This document shows, piece by piece, positions 1 to 5,179 of a stretch of 5,179 nucleotides of DNA. Where the stretch lies: the NCBI RefSeq assembly GCF_014904065.1, contig NZ_JACXJG010000005.1:21944-27122 (forward strand), written 5' to 3'. This stretch comes from Gulosibacter sediminis (GTDB taxonomy: Bacteria; Actinomycetota; Actinomycetes; Actinomycetales; Microbacteriaceae). Every line of letters begins with the position of its first letter. Position 1 is the first letter of the stretch. A program made the position numbers and the translations under genes. Below the pieces are notes generated by a model. That model saw only the letters and a list, made by a program, of their open reading frames with translations, was not told the DNA's origin and searched no databases.

Positions 1-556
1 ACTTCGCGGTGATGTCGTCGGCGATGCGCGACTCCTTCGAGCGTTCGACGAGGTGGTCGAGCAGGATGCCCGCACGTCGTGGGCCTCCCGGCGCGAACTC
101 GCGCAAGACCTCCTCGAGGTGGTCGGCGCCCTCGAGGTACTCGACCGCAACACCCTCGATGCGCAGGTCGTGGCCCCACACCTTCTCGACCAGCTCGGCG
201 TCGTGCCGGCCCTCGACGAAGATGCGGCCGGCGCGGGCGACACGGGCGCGGGCGCCCTCGACGTAGACCGAGCCGGAGGCGCTGCGGGTGGGCGTCTTCG
301 GCGCCACGGCGGCGAAGGTCAGCAGCACCGCGCCGTCATCGTCAAAGAACATCTCGTGCCGCGGAAACTTCTTCACGGCGCCGTCGGCGTCGCGTAGCGT
401 TACGGTCTCGCGATCGGCGGCGGCGAGCTGCCCGTAGAACTCTGTTACGGGATCCTCAAGCCACATGCCCTTGCGCGCGGTAACCTTACGAGGGCCCTTA
501 GGCTTGCGTGATTCTCGCAATCGCGCAATCGGGTCAATGTCATACCGCTCGTCCAT
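1..556 (-). CDS. DUF3097 family protein, 5' part only (C-terminus off the left edge)
   Basis: The reverse strand reads open from the ATG at 556-554 to the window edge, giving 185 codons. The family is usually about 270-280 residues, so roughly the last third is missing. The start MDERYDIDP fits the family's usual N-terminus. Typical segments follow: KVTARKGMWLEDP at residues 24-36, SGSVYVEGARARVARAGRIF at 94-113, VEGRHDAELVEKVWGHDLRI at 114-133, and LLDHLVERSKESRI at 165-178. No signal peptide or membrane segment is visible, so the protein is probably cytoplasmic. Its function is not established. The VEG-x-x-DA stretch followed by a strand-plus-Asp element resembles a Toprim core, which is my inference. 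No Shine-Dalgarno sequence precedes the start, but a -10-like element lies just upstream, consistent with a leaderless mRNA. The gene is transcribed divergently from the FHA gene. The family call is confident; the role is unknown. Confidence 0.88.
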   Translation of the reverse strand, partial: MDERYDIDPIARLRESRKPKGPRKVTARKGMWLEDPVTEFYGQLAAADRETVTLRDADGAVKKFPRHEMFFDDDGAVLLTFAAVAPKTPTRSASGSVYVEGARARVARAGRIFVEGRHDAELVEKVWGHDLRIEGVAVEYLEGADHLEEVLREFAPGGPRRAGILLDHLVERSKESRIADDITAK

Positions 557-566
557 AATGAGCGCG

Positions 567-595
567 AGTTTACTGGGCCCACGCCCATCCTTCAG
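567..595 (-). promoter_or_regulatory. Probable promoter of the DUF3097 gene, leaderless or nearly so
   Basis: On the minus strand there is a -10-like TAAACT (572-567) and a weak -35-like CTGAAG (595-590), separated by 17 bases. Transcription would start about 7 bases after the -10, only a few bases from the ATG at 556. This agrees with the absence of any Shine-Dalgarno sequence. A small inverted repeat, TGGGC-ccac-GCCCA (574-587), lies within the spacer and could be an operator, but its arms are only 5 bases. Read by eye and not tested. Confidence 0.45.
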
Positions 596-609
596 ATTTT
601 GGCGTGCGC

Positions 610-615
610 TAAGCT
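610..615 (+). promoter_or_regulatory. Possible -10 element for the FHA-ftsR unit
   Basis: TAAGCT fits the loose actinobacterial TANNNT -10 pattern. It would place the transcript start near 622, about 20 bases before the FHA start codon. I see no convincing -35 hexamer at 16-18 bases upstream, so this is tentative. Confidence 0.3.
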
Positions 616-632
616 GATTGTTCTCATCGAGC

Positions 633-638
633 AGGAGG
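633..638 (+). promoter_or_regulatory. Ribosome binding site that fixes the FHA gene start
   Basis: A perfect AGGAGG sits 5 bases before the ATG at 644. It decides the start in favour of this ATG over an in-frame TTG at 599, which would add 15 residues with no family similarity and would lie upstream of the likely promoter. Confidence 0.85.
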
Positions 639-643
639 AATAC

Positions 644-1138
644 ATGTCGCAGAACGACGGGCGCGACCTGGAGCACCCCCGCGGTGACGACGACCAGCAC
701 CCAGAGCAGTCGTCGACCATGTCATTCACCGGTGACTTCAGCGCTCAGCTCGCCGCACTCATCGCCGGTGGTGTGAGCAAAGAAGAAATGGACTCGATCG
801 GAGCCCTGCCTTCGGGCTCGGCGCTGCTGATCGTTCGCCGCGGCAGCAACGTTGGCGCCCGCTTCCTGCTCGACACCGACCTGCAGATCGCCGGCCGCCA
901 CCCGAACGCCGAGATCTTCCTCGACGACGTCACGGTGTCGCGTCGCCACGCGGAGTTCACGCGCACGGGTCGTACCTTCCAAGTGCGCGACCTCGGCTCG
1001 CTCAACGGCACGTATTACAACGGCGAAAGCATCAACCAGGCTCAGCTAACGAACGGTGGCGAGGTGCAGATCGGCAAGTACCGGCTCACCTTCTACGCAT
1101 CGCCGCTCGACGTGCCGGGCACGCAGACGGCTCAGTAG
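644..1138 (+). CDS. garA: FHA-domain regulator of the GarA/OdhI family
   Basis: The product is a 164-residue cytoplasmic phospho-switch protein. In Mycobacterium (GarA) and Corynebacterium (OdhI), the unphosphorylated form binds and inhibits the 2-oxoglutarate dehydrogenase E1 component, and GarA also acts on glutamate enzymes. Ser/Thr kinases such as PknG and PknB phosphorylate an N-terminal threonine, which the protein's own FHA domain then binds, switching it off. Visible here are an acidic, disordered N-terminus (1-22), the phospho-acceptor region SSTMSFTGDF (23-32), a linker, and an FHA domain from about 59 to 151. The FHA domain carries the conserved GRH (84-86), SRRH (99-102) and GSLNGT (118-123). 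The stretch IFLDDVTVSRRHAEF (91-105) is nearly invariant in the family. The acceptor motif differs from the ETTSVFRADF of the studied relatives, though Thr25 with Phe at +3 is kept. The downstream ftsR begins 3 bases after the stop, so the two are probably cotranscribed. The family call is very secure; targets in this organism are inferred. Confidence 0.94.
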   Translation: MSQNDGRDLEHPRGDDDQHPEQSSTMSFTGDFSAQLAALIAGGVSKEEMDSIGALPSGSALLIVRRGSNVGARFLLDTDLQIAGRHPNAEIFLDDVTVSRRHAEFTRTGRTFQVRDLGSLNGTYYNGESINQAQLTNGGEVQIGKYRLTFYASPLDVPGTQTAQ

Positions 1139-1141
1139 CCG

Positions 1142-1873
1142 ATGGTGGCGTCAACTGCGGCGGCCGCGTCGAGTGGCGCGACCCCGAAGCTGTCGATCGG
1201 GCAGGTATTGCAGCGCCTCGGCGCTGAGCACCCGGAGCTCACTCCGTCGAAGATTCGCTTTCTCGAAGAGCAGGGGCTCGTGCACCCTGCCCGCACCGAG
1301 AAGGGGTACCGTAAGTACTCCGACCAGGACGTGCAGCGCATTCGCGTCGTGCTTGCTCTGCAGCGCGACCACTACCTGCCCCTGAAGGTGATCGGCGAGT
1401 ACCTCGACGCGGTCGACCGTGGCGAGAACCCCAAGGTGCCGGGCGCCGCGGCGCCGGCGCGCGCCAAGGGTGAGGCGACCGCACCAGCGGGCCTCGGCAT
1501 TCTCGAAACTGGGCTCGAGCTGCGCCGCGATGAGCTGCTGCAGCGCTCGGGCGCGAGCCGAGACCTGCTCGAGGCGGCGCACACCGCCGGTCTCATCGCG
1601 AGGGCGATGCGTTACGGCGAGGAGGAACTCGTGCTGCTCACGACGCTCGTCGAGCTCGACGGCTCGGGCATTCAGCCGCGTCACCTGCGGCCCTACCGTT
1701 CGGCCGCTCAGCACGACCTCGGCCTCGTCGAGCGCGCGATCACGCCGCTGAAGCGGGGCAAGGATGCGGAGGCTTCGGCCCGCGCGCAGGAGAAGGCGGA
1801 TGAGCTCGCGACCGCGCTCGAACGGGTCCGCTCGGCGCTACTGCGCCAGGGACTGCGCGACCGCCGCGGCTAA
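1142..1873 (+). CDS. ftsR: MerR-type transcriptional regulator FtsR (Rv1828 family)
   Basis: This 243-residue regulator matches in type, length and position the conserved actinobacterial protein directly downstream of garA/odhI: Rv1828 in M. tuberculosis and FtsR in C. glutamicum, where it activates ftsZ. After a short Ala/Ser-rich leader, a MerR DNA-binding domain spans about residues 17-91. It includes LSIGQVLQRL, the helix-turn-helix with SKIRFLEEQGLV (36-47), and the wing KGYRKYSDQDVQRIRVV (54-70). An Ala/Pro-rich linker (about 100-117) leads to a second helical domain (about 118-200) containing LLQRSGASRDLLEAAHTAGL, and a helical, probably coiled-coil C-terminus (208-238). No metal-binding cysteines are present; the protein has none. 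The ATG follows the upstream stop by 3 bases and has no good Shine-Dalgarno sequence, so translation is probably coupled to the FHA gene. A GTG one codon later is an alternative start. Control of ftsZ here is inferred from the family. Confidence 0.9.
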   Translation: MVASTAAAASSGATPKLSIGQVLQRLGAEHPELTPSKIRFLEEQGLVHPARTEKGYRKYSDQDVQRIRVVLALQRDHYLPLKVIGEYLDAVDRGENPKVPGAAAPARAKGEATAPAGLGILETGLELRRDELLQRSGASRDLLEAAHTAGLIARAMRYGEEELVLLTTLVELDGSGIQPRHLRPYRSAAQHDLGLVERAITPLKRGKDAEASARAQEKADELATALERVRSALLRQGLRDRRG

Positions 1874-1915
1874 GTCCGGACGGGCGAGGCAGGCCGGAGG
1901 TTACGGTTTGGTCTC

Positions 1916-1938
1916 ACCCTCAACTTGAAGTTGAGGGT
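1916..1938. repeat. Perfect 23-base inverted repeat, candidate MerR operator or terminator hairpin
   Basis: Two 11-base arms, ACCCTCAACTT and AAGTTGAGGGT, flank a single central G with no mismatch. Near-perfect dyads with CTCAA/TTGAG-type arms are typical of MerR-family operators (the SoxR box is the familiar example), and two MerR genes flank this one. As RNA it could form a 9-base-pair stem with a 5-base loop, located 42 bases after the ftsR stop. However, only three T residues follow, so it would be a weak intrinsic terminator. I favour an operator for FtsR or for the downstream regulator. No well-placed promoter elements surround it. Confidence 0.7.
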
Positions 1939-2024
1939 TTCGGCGTGCCACCTCTGGCGACGTGGAATTCTTTGACACGATCTCATCGTTGTAATTCGAC
2001 CTCGATGAACGACGCTGGCTCGCC

Positions 2025-2030
2025 TACACT
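2025..2030 (+). promoter_or_regulatory. Possible -10 element of the second merR gene
   Basis: TACACT fits the TANNNT pattern and would start a transcript near 2037, giving a leader of about 150 bases before the ATG at 2189. The best -35 candidate at normal spacing, TCGATG at 2002-2007, is poor, so an activator may be needed or the call may be wrong. Confidence 0.3.
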
Positions 2031-2055
2031 GAGGTGAGCCGACCTTCGAAATCGG

Positions 2056-2184
2056 ATGCGTCATGCGACGCTGCACCGGCGAGCCGCACCTACGAATCCG
2101 GTCCGAAGGACAAGACTGACTGCAACGCAACTGGGCGGAACATCCGCACAAAGCAGACCGGCACGGTTCGGTTGGAAAGGGTAA
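2056..2184 (+). other. Small upstream ORF, 42 codons, coding status doubtful
   Basis: An ATG at 2056 opens a frame that ends at TAA 2182-2184, four bases before the start codon of the second merR gene and in a different frame from it. The predicted peptide begins MRHATLHRRAAPTNPV and is arginine-rich, with no domain I recognise. No clear Shine-Dalgarno sequence precedes it. It overlaps the ribosome site of the merR gene, so if translated it could influence that start. It may equally be a chance ORF in GC-rich DNA. Confidence 0.2.
2174..2180 (+). promoter_or_regulatory. Ribosome binding site of the second merR gene
   Basis: GGAAAGG ends 8 bases before the ATG at 2189. It is a reasonable purine-rich Shine-Dalgarno sequence and supports that start. 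Confidence 0.6.
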
Positions 2185-2188
2185 CGCC

Positions 2189-2734
2189 ATGAGCGCACGC
2201 GAGGGTGCAGACGGACAGCCGCTGCACGGAGAGCTGCTGTTCACTGATGGTCTGCCCGACCTTGACCCGAACCTCGGGTACCGTGGCGCCGTCGCCGCGA
2301 AGGTGGCCGGCATCACCTACCGTCAACTCGACTACTGGGCCCGCACGGAGCTCGTGCAGCCGACCATTCAGAACGCTGCAGGATCGGGCTCACAGCGCCT
2401 CTACTCCTTCCGCGACATCCTCGTGCTCAAGCTCGTGAAGCGACTGCTCGAGACGGGCATCTCGCTCCAGCAGATTCGCATCGCCGTCGAGCAGTTGCAC
2501 GATGCCGGCATCACCGACCTCGCCCAGACGACGCTGATGTCCGACGGCGCGAGTGTGTACCTGTGCACCTCGAACGACCAGGTCATCGACCTCGTCCAGC
2601 GTGGCCAGGGCGTCTTCGGCATCTTCGTCGGTCAGGTGCTGCGCGAGGTCGAGACGAACCTCGTCGACATCGAAACCGAGCGGGCCGAACCCGAAGACGA
2701 ACTCGCGGCACGCCGCAAGAAGCGCGTCAGCTAG
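2189..2734 (+). CDS. MerR-type transcriptional regulator, Rv1830/ResR-like
   Basis: This 181-residue protein has a MerR DNA-binding domain at about residues 31-105. The family's signature stretches are GITYRQLDYWARTELV (41-56), AAGSGSQRLYSFRDILVLKL (63-82) and KRLLETGISLQQIRIAVEQL (84-103). A short C-terminal part follows, with a conserved VYLCTSNDQVIDLVQRGQGV (123-142) and VFGIFV, ending in a charged EDELAARRKKR tail (169-179). The pattern matches M. tuberculosis Rv1830 (ResR/McdR), a regulator tied to growth and division that acts through whiB2 and whiA. The Rv1830 protein is somewhat longer, mainly at the ends. There is one cysteine (126) and no metal-sensing pair, so a metal sensor is unlikely. 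A good ribosome site supports the ATG, and a terminator follows the gene. It is probably transcribed from its own promoter in the preceding gap, with or without read-through from ftsR. The family call is secure; the regulon here is unknown. Confidence 0.88.
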   Translation: MSAREGADGQPLHGELLFTDGLPDLDPNLGYRGAVAAKVAGITYRQLDYWARTELVQPTIQNAAGSGSQRLYSFRDILVLKLVKRLLETGISLQQIRIAVEQLHDAGITDLAQTTLMSDGASVYLCTSNDQVIDLVQRGQGVFGIFVGQVLREVETNLVDIETERAEPEDELAARRKKRVS

Positions 2735-2756
2735 CGCATCCATACCTCAGAGAAAC

Positions 2757-2793
2757 CGCGGACTTGTACGAAAAGTTCGCGATTTTCTTGTTT
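2757..2793 (+). terminator. Rho-independent terminator after the second merR gene
   Basis: The arms CGCGGACTT (2757-2765) and AAGTTCGCG (2773-2781) pair over nine positions, with one G-U wobble, around a 7-base loop. The T-rich tail ATTTTCTTGTTT (2782-2793) follows directly. It begins 23 bases after the merR stop and separates the regulator genes from pyc. A short A-rich run before the stem could make it weakly bidirectional. Confidence 0.8.
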
Positions 2794-2870
2794 GCTTGAA
2801 CATATCCACGAAATATCGCGTGTGCGCCGATCCGCGCGGTTTCCCCACGCAAATCCCGCCGCTCGACCGA

Positions 2871-2876
2871 TAGTGT
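2871..2876 (+). promoter_or_regulatory. Possible -10 element of pyc
   Basis: TAGTGT fits TANNNT and would start transcription near 2883, leaving a leader of about 57 bases that is rich in A and C and looks unstructured. No recognisable -35 sits 17 bases upstream. The whole 2735-2939 spacer is less GC-rich than its neighbours, as expected for a promoter region, but other starts within it are possible. Confidence 0.35.
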
Positions 2877-2929
2877 GAACTGCACCGCACAACAACGTGC
2901 ACAATCCACTTCCACACCCAAGGAAGAGT

Positions 2930-2935
2930 GAGGGG
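2930..2935 (+). promoter_or_regulatory. Ribosome binding site of pyc
   Basis: GAGGGG lies 4 bases before the GTG at 2940, or 6 if only GAGG is counted. It supports GTG as the start, and the encoded N-terminus MFKKILVANRGEIAIR is the standard start of biotin carboxylase domains. Confidence 0.75.
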
Positions 2936-2939
2936 AAGC

Positions 2940-5179
2940 GTGTTCAAGAAGATTCTCGTCGCGAATCGCGGTGAAATCGCGATCCGTGGATTCCGGGCCG
3001 CGGTCGAACTCGGGGCGAACACCGTCGCCGTGTATCCATTCGAAGACCGTAACTCGCTGCATCGCCTGAAGGCCGACGAGGCCTATGAGATCGGCTCGGA
3101 GGGGTCGCCGGTGCAGGCGTACCTCAACATCGACGAGATTATTCGGGTCGCGAAGCTTTCTGGCGCCGATGCTATCTACCCGGGCTACGGCTTCCTTTCC
3201 GAGAACGCCGACTTTGCGAAGGCCTGTGCCGACAACGGCGTCACCTTCATCGGCCCCTCGCAGACCGTGCTCGCCTCGGCGGGGAACAAGGTGCACGCGA
3301 AGCAGCAGGCCATCGGCGCCGGGGTGCCGGTGCTGAAGTCGTCCGAGCCGTCGACCGATGTCGACGCCCTCATCGCGGCGGCCGACGAGATCGGCTACCC
3401 CGTGTTCGCCAAGGCCGTCGCCGGAGGCGGTGGTCGAGGGATGCGCCGCGTCGAGCGGCACGAAGACCTCCGCAGCGCACTTGAGTCGGCCATGAACGAG
3501 GCAAAGAGCGCCTTCGGCGACGACACTATGTTCATTGAGCAGGCCGTGCTGCGGCCCCGGCACATTGAGGTGCAGATCCTCGCCGACTCGAGCGGTGACG
3601 CGGTGCACCTGTTCGAGCGCGACTGCTCGGTGCAGCGCCGCCACCAGAAGGTCATCGAGATCGCGCCCGCGCCGAACCTTGACCAGTCGATCCGCGACGC
3701 GATCTATGCCGATGCGGTGAAGTTCGCCAAGTCGATCAACTACGTCAACGCGGGTACCGTCGAGTTCCTCATCGACACCGAGGGCGAGCGCGCCGGCCAG
3801 CACGTGTTCATCGAAATGAACCCACGTATCCAGGTTGAGCACACGATCACCGAGGAAATCACCGACATCGACCTCGTGCAGTCGCAGATGCGCATCGCGG
3901 CGGGGGAGTTGCTGGCCGACCTCGGTCTCGAGCAGGACGCCATCGAGCGTCGCGGCTACGCGATCCAGTGCCGCATCACCACGGAAGACCCGTCGCAGGA
4001 CTTCCGCCCCGATTCGGGCACGATCACGGCCTACCGCTCGGCCGGTGGGTCGGGCATCCGCATCGACGGCGGTACCGTCGCGACCGGCGCCGAGGTGCTG
4101 CCGTACTTCGACTCGCTGCTGCTCAAACTCATTGCCCACGGCAGCGATTTCCCCACCGCGGTGAGCCGAGCCCGGCGCGCGCTGAGCGAGTTCCGCATCC
4201 GTGGCATCGCCACGAACATTCCTTTTATCGAGGGCGTGCTCGGCGACGAGGCATTCGTCGCCGGCGAGGTCTCGACCGACTTCATCGAGAAGCGGCCCGA
4301 GCTGCTGCAGTACCGCAAGTCGGCGAACCGCGGCACGAAGATCCTCAACTGGCTCGCCGACGTCACCGTGAACAAACCCAACGGCGAGCGCCCCGCGACG
4401 GCGCAGCCGCGGCTCAAGCTGCCGGCGCTCAAGGCGGCAGGTGAGCCGACCGGCCAGCGGCAGCTGCTGCGCGAGCTCGGCCCCACCGGGTGGGCAGCAC
4501 AGCTGCGCGCCGACCCTCGCCTGCGAGTGACTGACACGACGTTCCGCGACGCCCACCAGTCGCTGCTCGCCACCCGCGTGCGCACGACCGACCTGCTCGA
4601 GGTCGCGCCGCACGTCGCGCATCAGCTGCCCGAGTTGCTCTCGATGGAGGCCTGGGGTGGTGCGACCTATGACGTCGCCCTGCGCTTCCTCGGCGAAGAC
4701 CCGTGGGAGCGACTCGCGCGCCTGAGTGCCGAGTTGCCGAACATCCCGGTGCAGATGCTGCTGCGCGGCCGCAACACCGTCGGCTACACGCCGTACCCGA
4801 CTTCGCTCACCGATGCGTTCGTGCGCGAGGCGACCGACACGGGCGTCGACATTTTCCGCATCTTCGACGCGCTCAACGACGTCGAGCAGATGCGCCCGGC
4901 GATCGACGCCGTGCTCGAGACCGGCAGTTCGGTGGCCGAGGTGGCCATGTGTTACACCGGCAACCTGCTTGACCCGGCCGAAGACCTCTACACGCTCGAC
5001 TACTACCTGAAGCTGGCCGAGCGCATCGTCGATGCGGGCGCACACGTGCTCGCGATCAAGGACATGGCGGGCCTGCTTCGCCCGGCCGCGGCGACGAAGC
5101 TCGTCGAGGCACTGCGCGAACGCTTCGAGGTGCCGGTGCACCTGCACACGCACGACACCGCGGGCGGCCAGCTCGCGAC
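2940..5179 (+). CDS. pyc: Pyruvate carboxylase, N-terminal two thirds (runs off the right edge)
   Basis: This biotin enzyme makes oxaloacetate from pyruvate, bicarbonate and ATP, refilling the TCA cycle in the cytoplasm. The window holds 746 codons plus two bases of a protein normally about 1,130 residues long. The frame is uninterrupted. The biotin carboxylase domain spans about 1-450. It shows VANRGEIAIR (8-17), the ATP-grasp glycine loop GGGGRGM (162-168), ERDCSVQRRHQK (226-237) and EMNPRIQVEH (292-301) with the catalytic Glu, Asn and Arg. A linker belonging to the allosteric region follows, and then the carboxyltransferase domain. The latter contains DTTFRDAHQSLLATR (532-546), EAWGGATYD (570-578), the lysine expected to be carboxylated in AIKDMAG (Lys707), and HTH (736-738). 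Asp537, Lys707, His736 and His738 make a complete predicted metal site. The rest of the carboxyltransferase domain and the biotinyl domain lie beyond the window. A terminator upstream implies an independent transcription unit. The similar oxaloacetate decarboxylase and acetyl-CoA carboxylase subunits are excluded by the biotin carboxylase-carboxyltransferase fusion. Confidence 0.97.
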   Translation, partial: MFKKILVANRGEIAIRGFRAAVELGANTVAVYPFEDRNSLHRLKADEAYEIGSEGSPVQAYLNIDEIIRVAKLSGADAIYPGYGFLSENADFAKACADNGVTFIGPSQTVLASAGNKVHAKQQAIGAGVPVLKSSEPSTDVDALIAAADEIGYPVFAKAVAGGGGRGMRRVERHEDLRSALESAMNEAKSAFGDDTMFIEQAVLRPRHIEVQILADSSGDAVHLFERDCSVQRRHQKVIEIAPAPNLDQSIRDAIYADAVKFAKSINYVNAGTVEFLIDTEGERAGQHVFIEMNPRIQVEHTITEEITDIDLVQSQMRIAAGELLADLGLEQDAIERRGYAIQCRITTEDPSQDFRPDSGTITAYRSAGGSGIRIDGGTVATGAEVLPYFDSLLLKLIAHGSDFPTAVSRARRALSEFRIRGIATNIPFIEGVLGDEAFVAGEVSTDFIEKRPELLQYRKSANRGTKILNWLADVTVNKPNGERPATAQPRLKLPALKAAGEPTGQRQLLRELGPTGWAAQLRADPRLRVTDTTFRDAHQSLLATRVRTTDLLEVAPHVAHQLPELLSMEAWGGATYDVALRFLGEDPWERLARLSAELPNIPVQMLLRGRNTVGYTPYPTSLTDAFVREATDTGVDIFRIFDALNDVEQMRPAIDAVLETGSSVAEVAMCYTGNLLDPAEDLYTLDYYLKLAERIVDAGAHVLAIKDMAGLLRPAAATKLVEALRERFEVPVHLHTHDTAGGQLA

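Larger units (their letters stand above)
1874..2188 (+). other. 315-base gap between the two MerR genes; no conventional gene
   Basis: No convincing protein-coding gene is seen on either strand. The stretch holds a perfect 23-base inverted repeat near its left end, an isolated TTGACA at 1972-1977 with no well-spaced -10, a TACACT -10-like element at 2025-2030, small hairpins such as GCGTC-atgc-GACGC (2059-2072), a 42-codon ORF (2056-2184) and the ribosome site of the next gene. In mycobacteria this position holds the DUF151 nuclease gene Rv1829; I see no remnant of it here. Confidence 0.75.

Noticed and set aside
53..397. Plus-strand frames over the left end of the window
   Set aside because: The minus strand encodes a recognisable DUF3097 protein over the same bases; the plus-strand frames have low-complexity Arg/Ala/Gly-rich translations.
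599..643. A 15-residue N-terminal extension of the FHA protein from a TTG at 599
   Set aside because: The perfect AGGAGG before the ATG at 644 and the position of the likely promoter make the shorter form far more likely.
1151..1714. A 187-codon minus-strand frame opposite ftsR
   Set aside because: It is an antisense shadow of a well-supported MerR gene, with no ribosome site or recognisable domain.
1972..1977. A perfect TTGACA -35 hexamer in the gap between the merR genes
   Set aside because: No TANNNT hexamer lies 16-19 bases downstream (the bases there read TTCGAC), so I do not call a promoter from it.
1870..2316. A 148-codon minus-strand frame covering the gap between the merR genes
   Set aside because: It overlaps the start of the second merR gene, has no recognisable domain and shows no ribosome site, so it is probably a chance frame.
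2778..2820. Inverted repeat CGCGAT...ATCGCG that could compete with the terminator stem
   Set aside because: The arms are six bases with a 31-base loop, much weaker than the nine-pair terminator hairpin, so attenuation is not supported.
2873..2890. A possible GlxR/CRP-type site (TGTG...CACA) near the pyc promoter
   Set aside because: The half sites are ten bases apart instead of the eight in the TGTGANNTANNTCACA pattern, and the inner bases do not match.
2727..5153. An 808-codon open frame on the minus strand, opposite pyc
   Set aside because: The plus strand here encodes an unbroken pyruvate carboxylase with all expected motifs. Long antisense frames are a common by-product of third-position G/C bias. 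The antisense product is rich in Arg, Val, His and Glu and resembles no family I know.

Overview
The window is GC-rich, with strong G/C bias at third codon positions. Its gene content and order fit a high-GC Actinomycetota chromosome, most likely Micrococcales and probably Microbacteriaceae. That placement rests on recalled protein families and not on a search. It reads as a conserved housekeeping and regulatory locus. I see no mobile element, tRNA or rRNA gene, CRISPR array, defence system or biosynthetic cluster, and no clearly new system.

Layout, left to right. Bases 1-556 (minus strand) hold the first 185 codons of a DUF3097-family protein whose C-terminus lies off the left edge. An 87-base divergent promoter region (557-643) separates it from a plus-strand pair: a GarA/OdhI-type FHA protein (644-1138) and, three bases later, an FtsR-type MerR regulator (1142-1873). 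A 315-base gap follows. It contains a perfect 23-base inverted repeat (1916-1938), a possible promoter and a 42-codon upstream ORF. Next comes a second MerR regulator, related to M. tuberculosis Rv1830/ResR (2189-2734), closed by a good intrinsic terminator (2757-2793). The last gene is pyruvate carboxylase, starting at the GTG at 2940 and running off the right edge after 746 codons.

How the genes fit together. The garA-merR-merR order matches the Rv1827-Rv1828-Rv1830 neighbourhood of mycobacteria, but the DUF151 nuclease gene (Rv1829) usually found between the two MerR genes is absent. In relatives, GarA/OdhI is a phosphorylation-controlled brake on 2-oxoglutarate dehydrogenase. FtsR and Rv1830-type regulators act on cell-division genes. 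Pyruvate carboxylase replenishes oxaloacetate. The window therefore places control of TCA-cycle flux, an anaplerotic enzyme and division regulators side by side. Joint regulation is inference only, because the terminator indicates that pyc is a separate transcription unit.

The points most worth a second look are the 23-base palindrome, the missing DUF151 gene, the altered phospho-acceptor motif of the FHA protein, a Toprim-like motif in the DUF3097 protein, and an apparently leaderless start for that gene.
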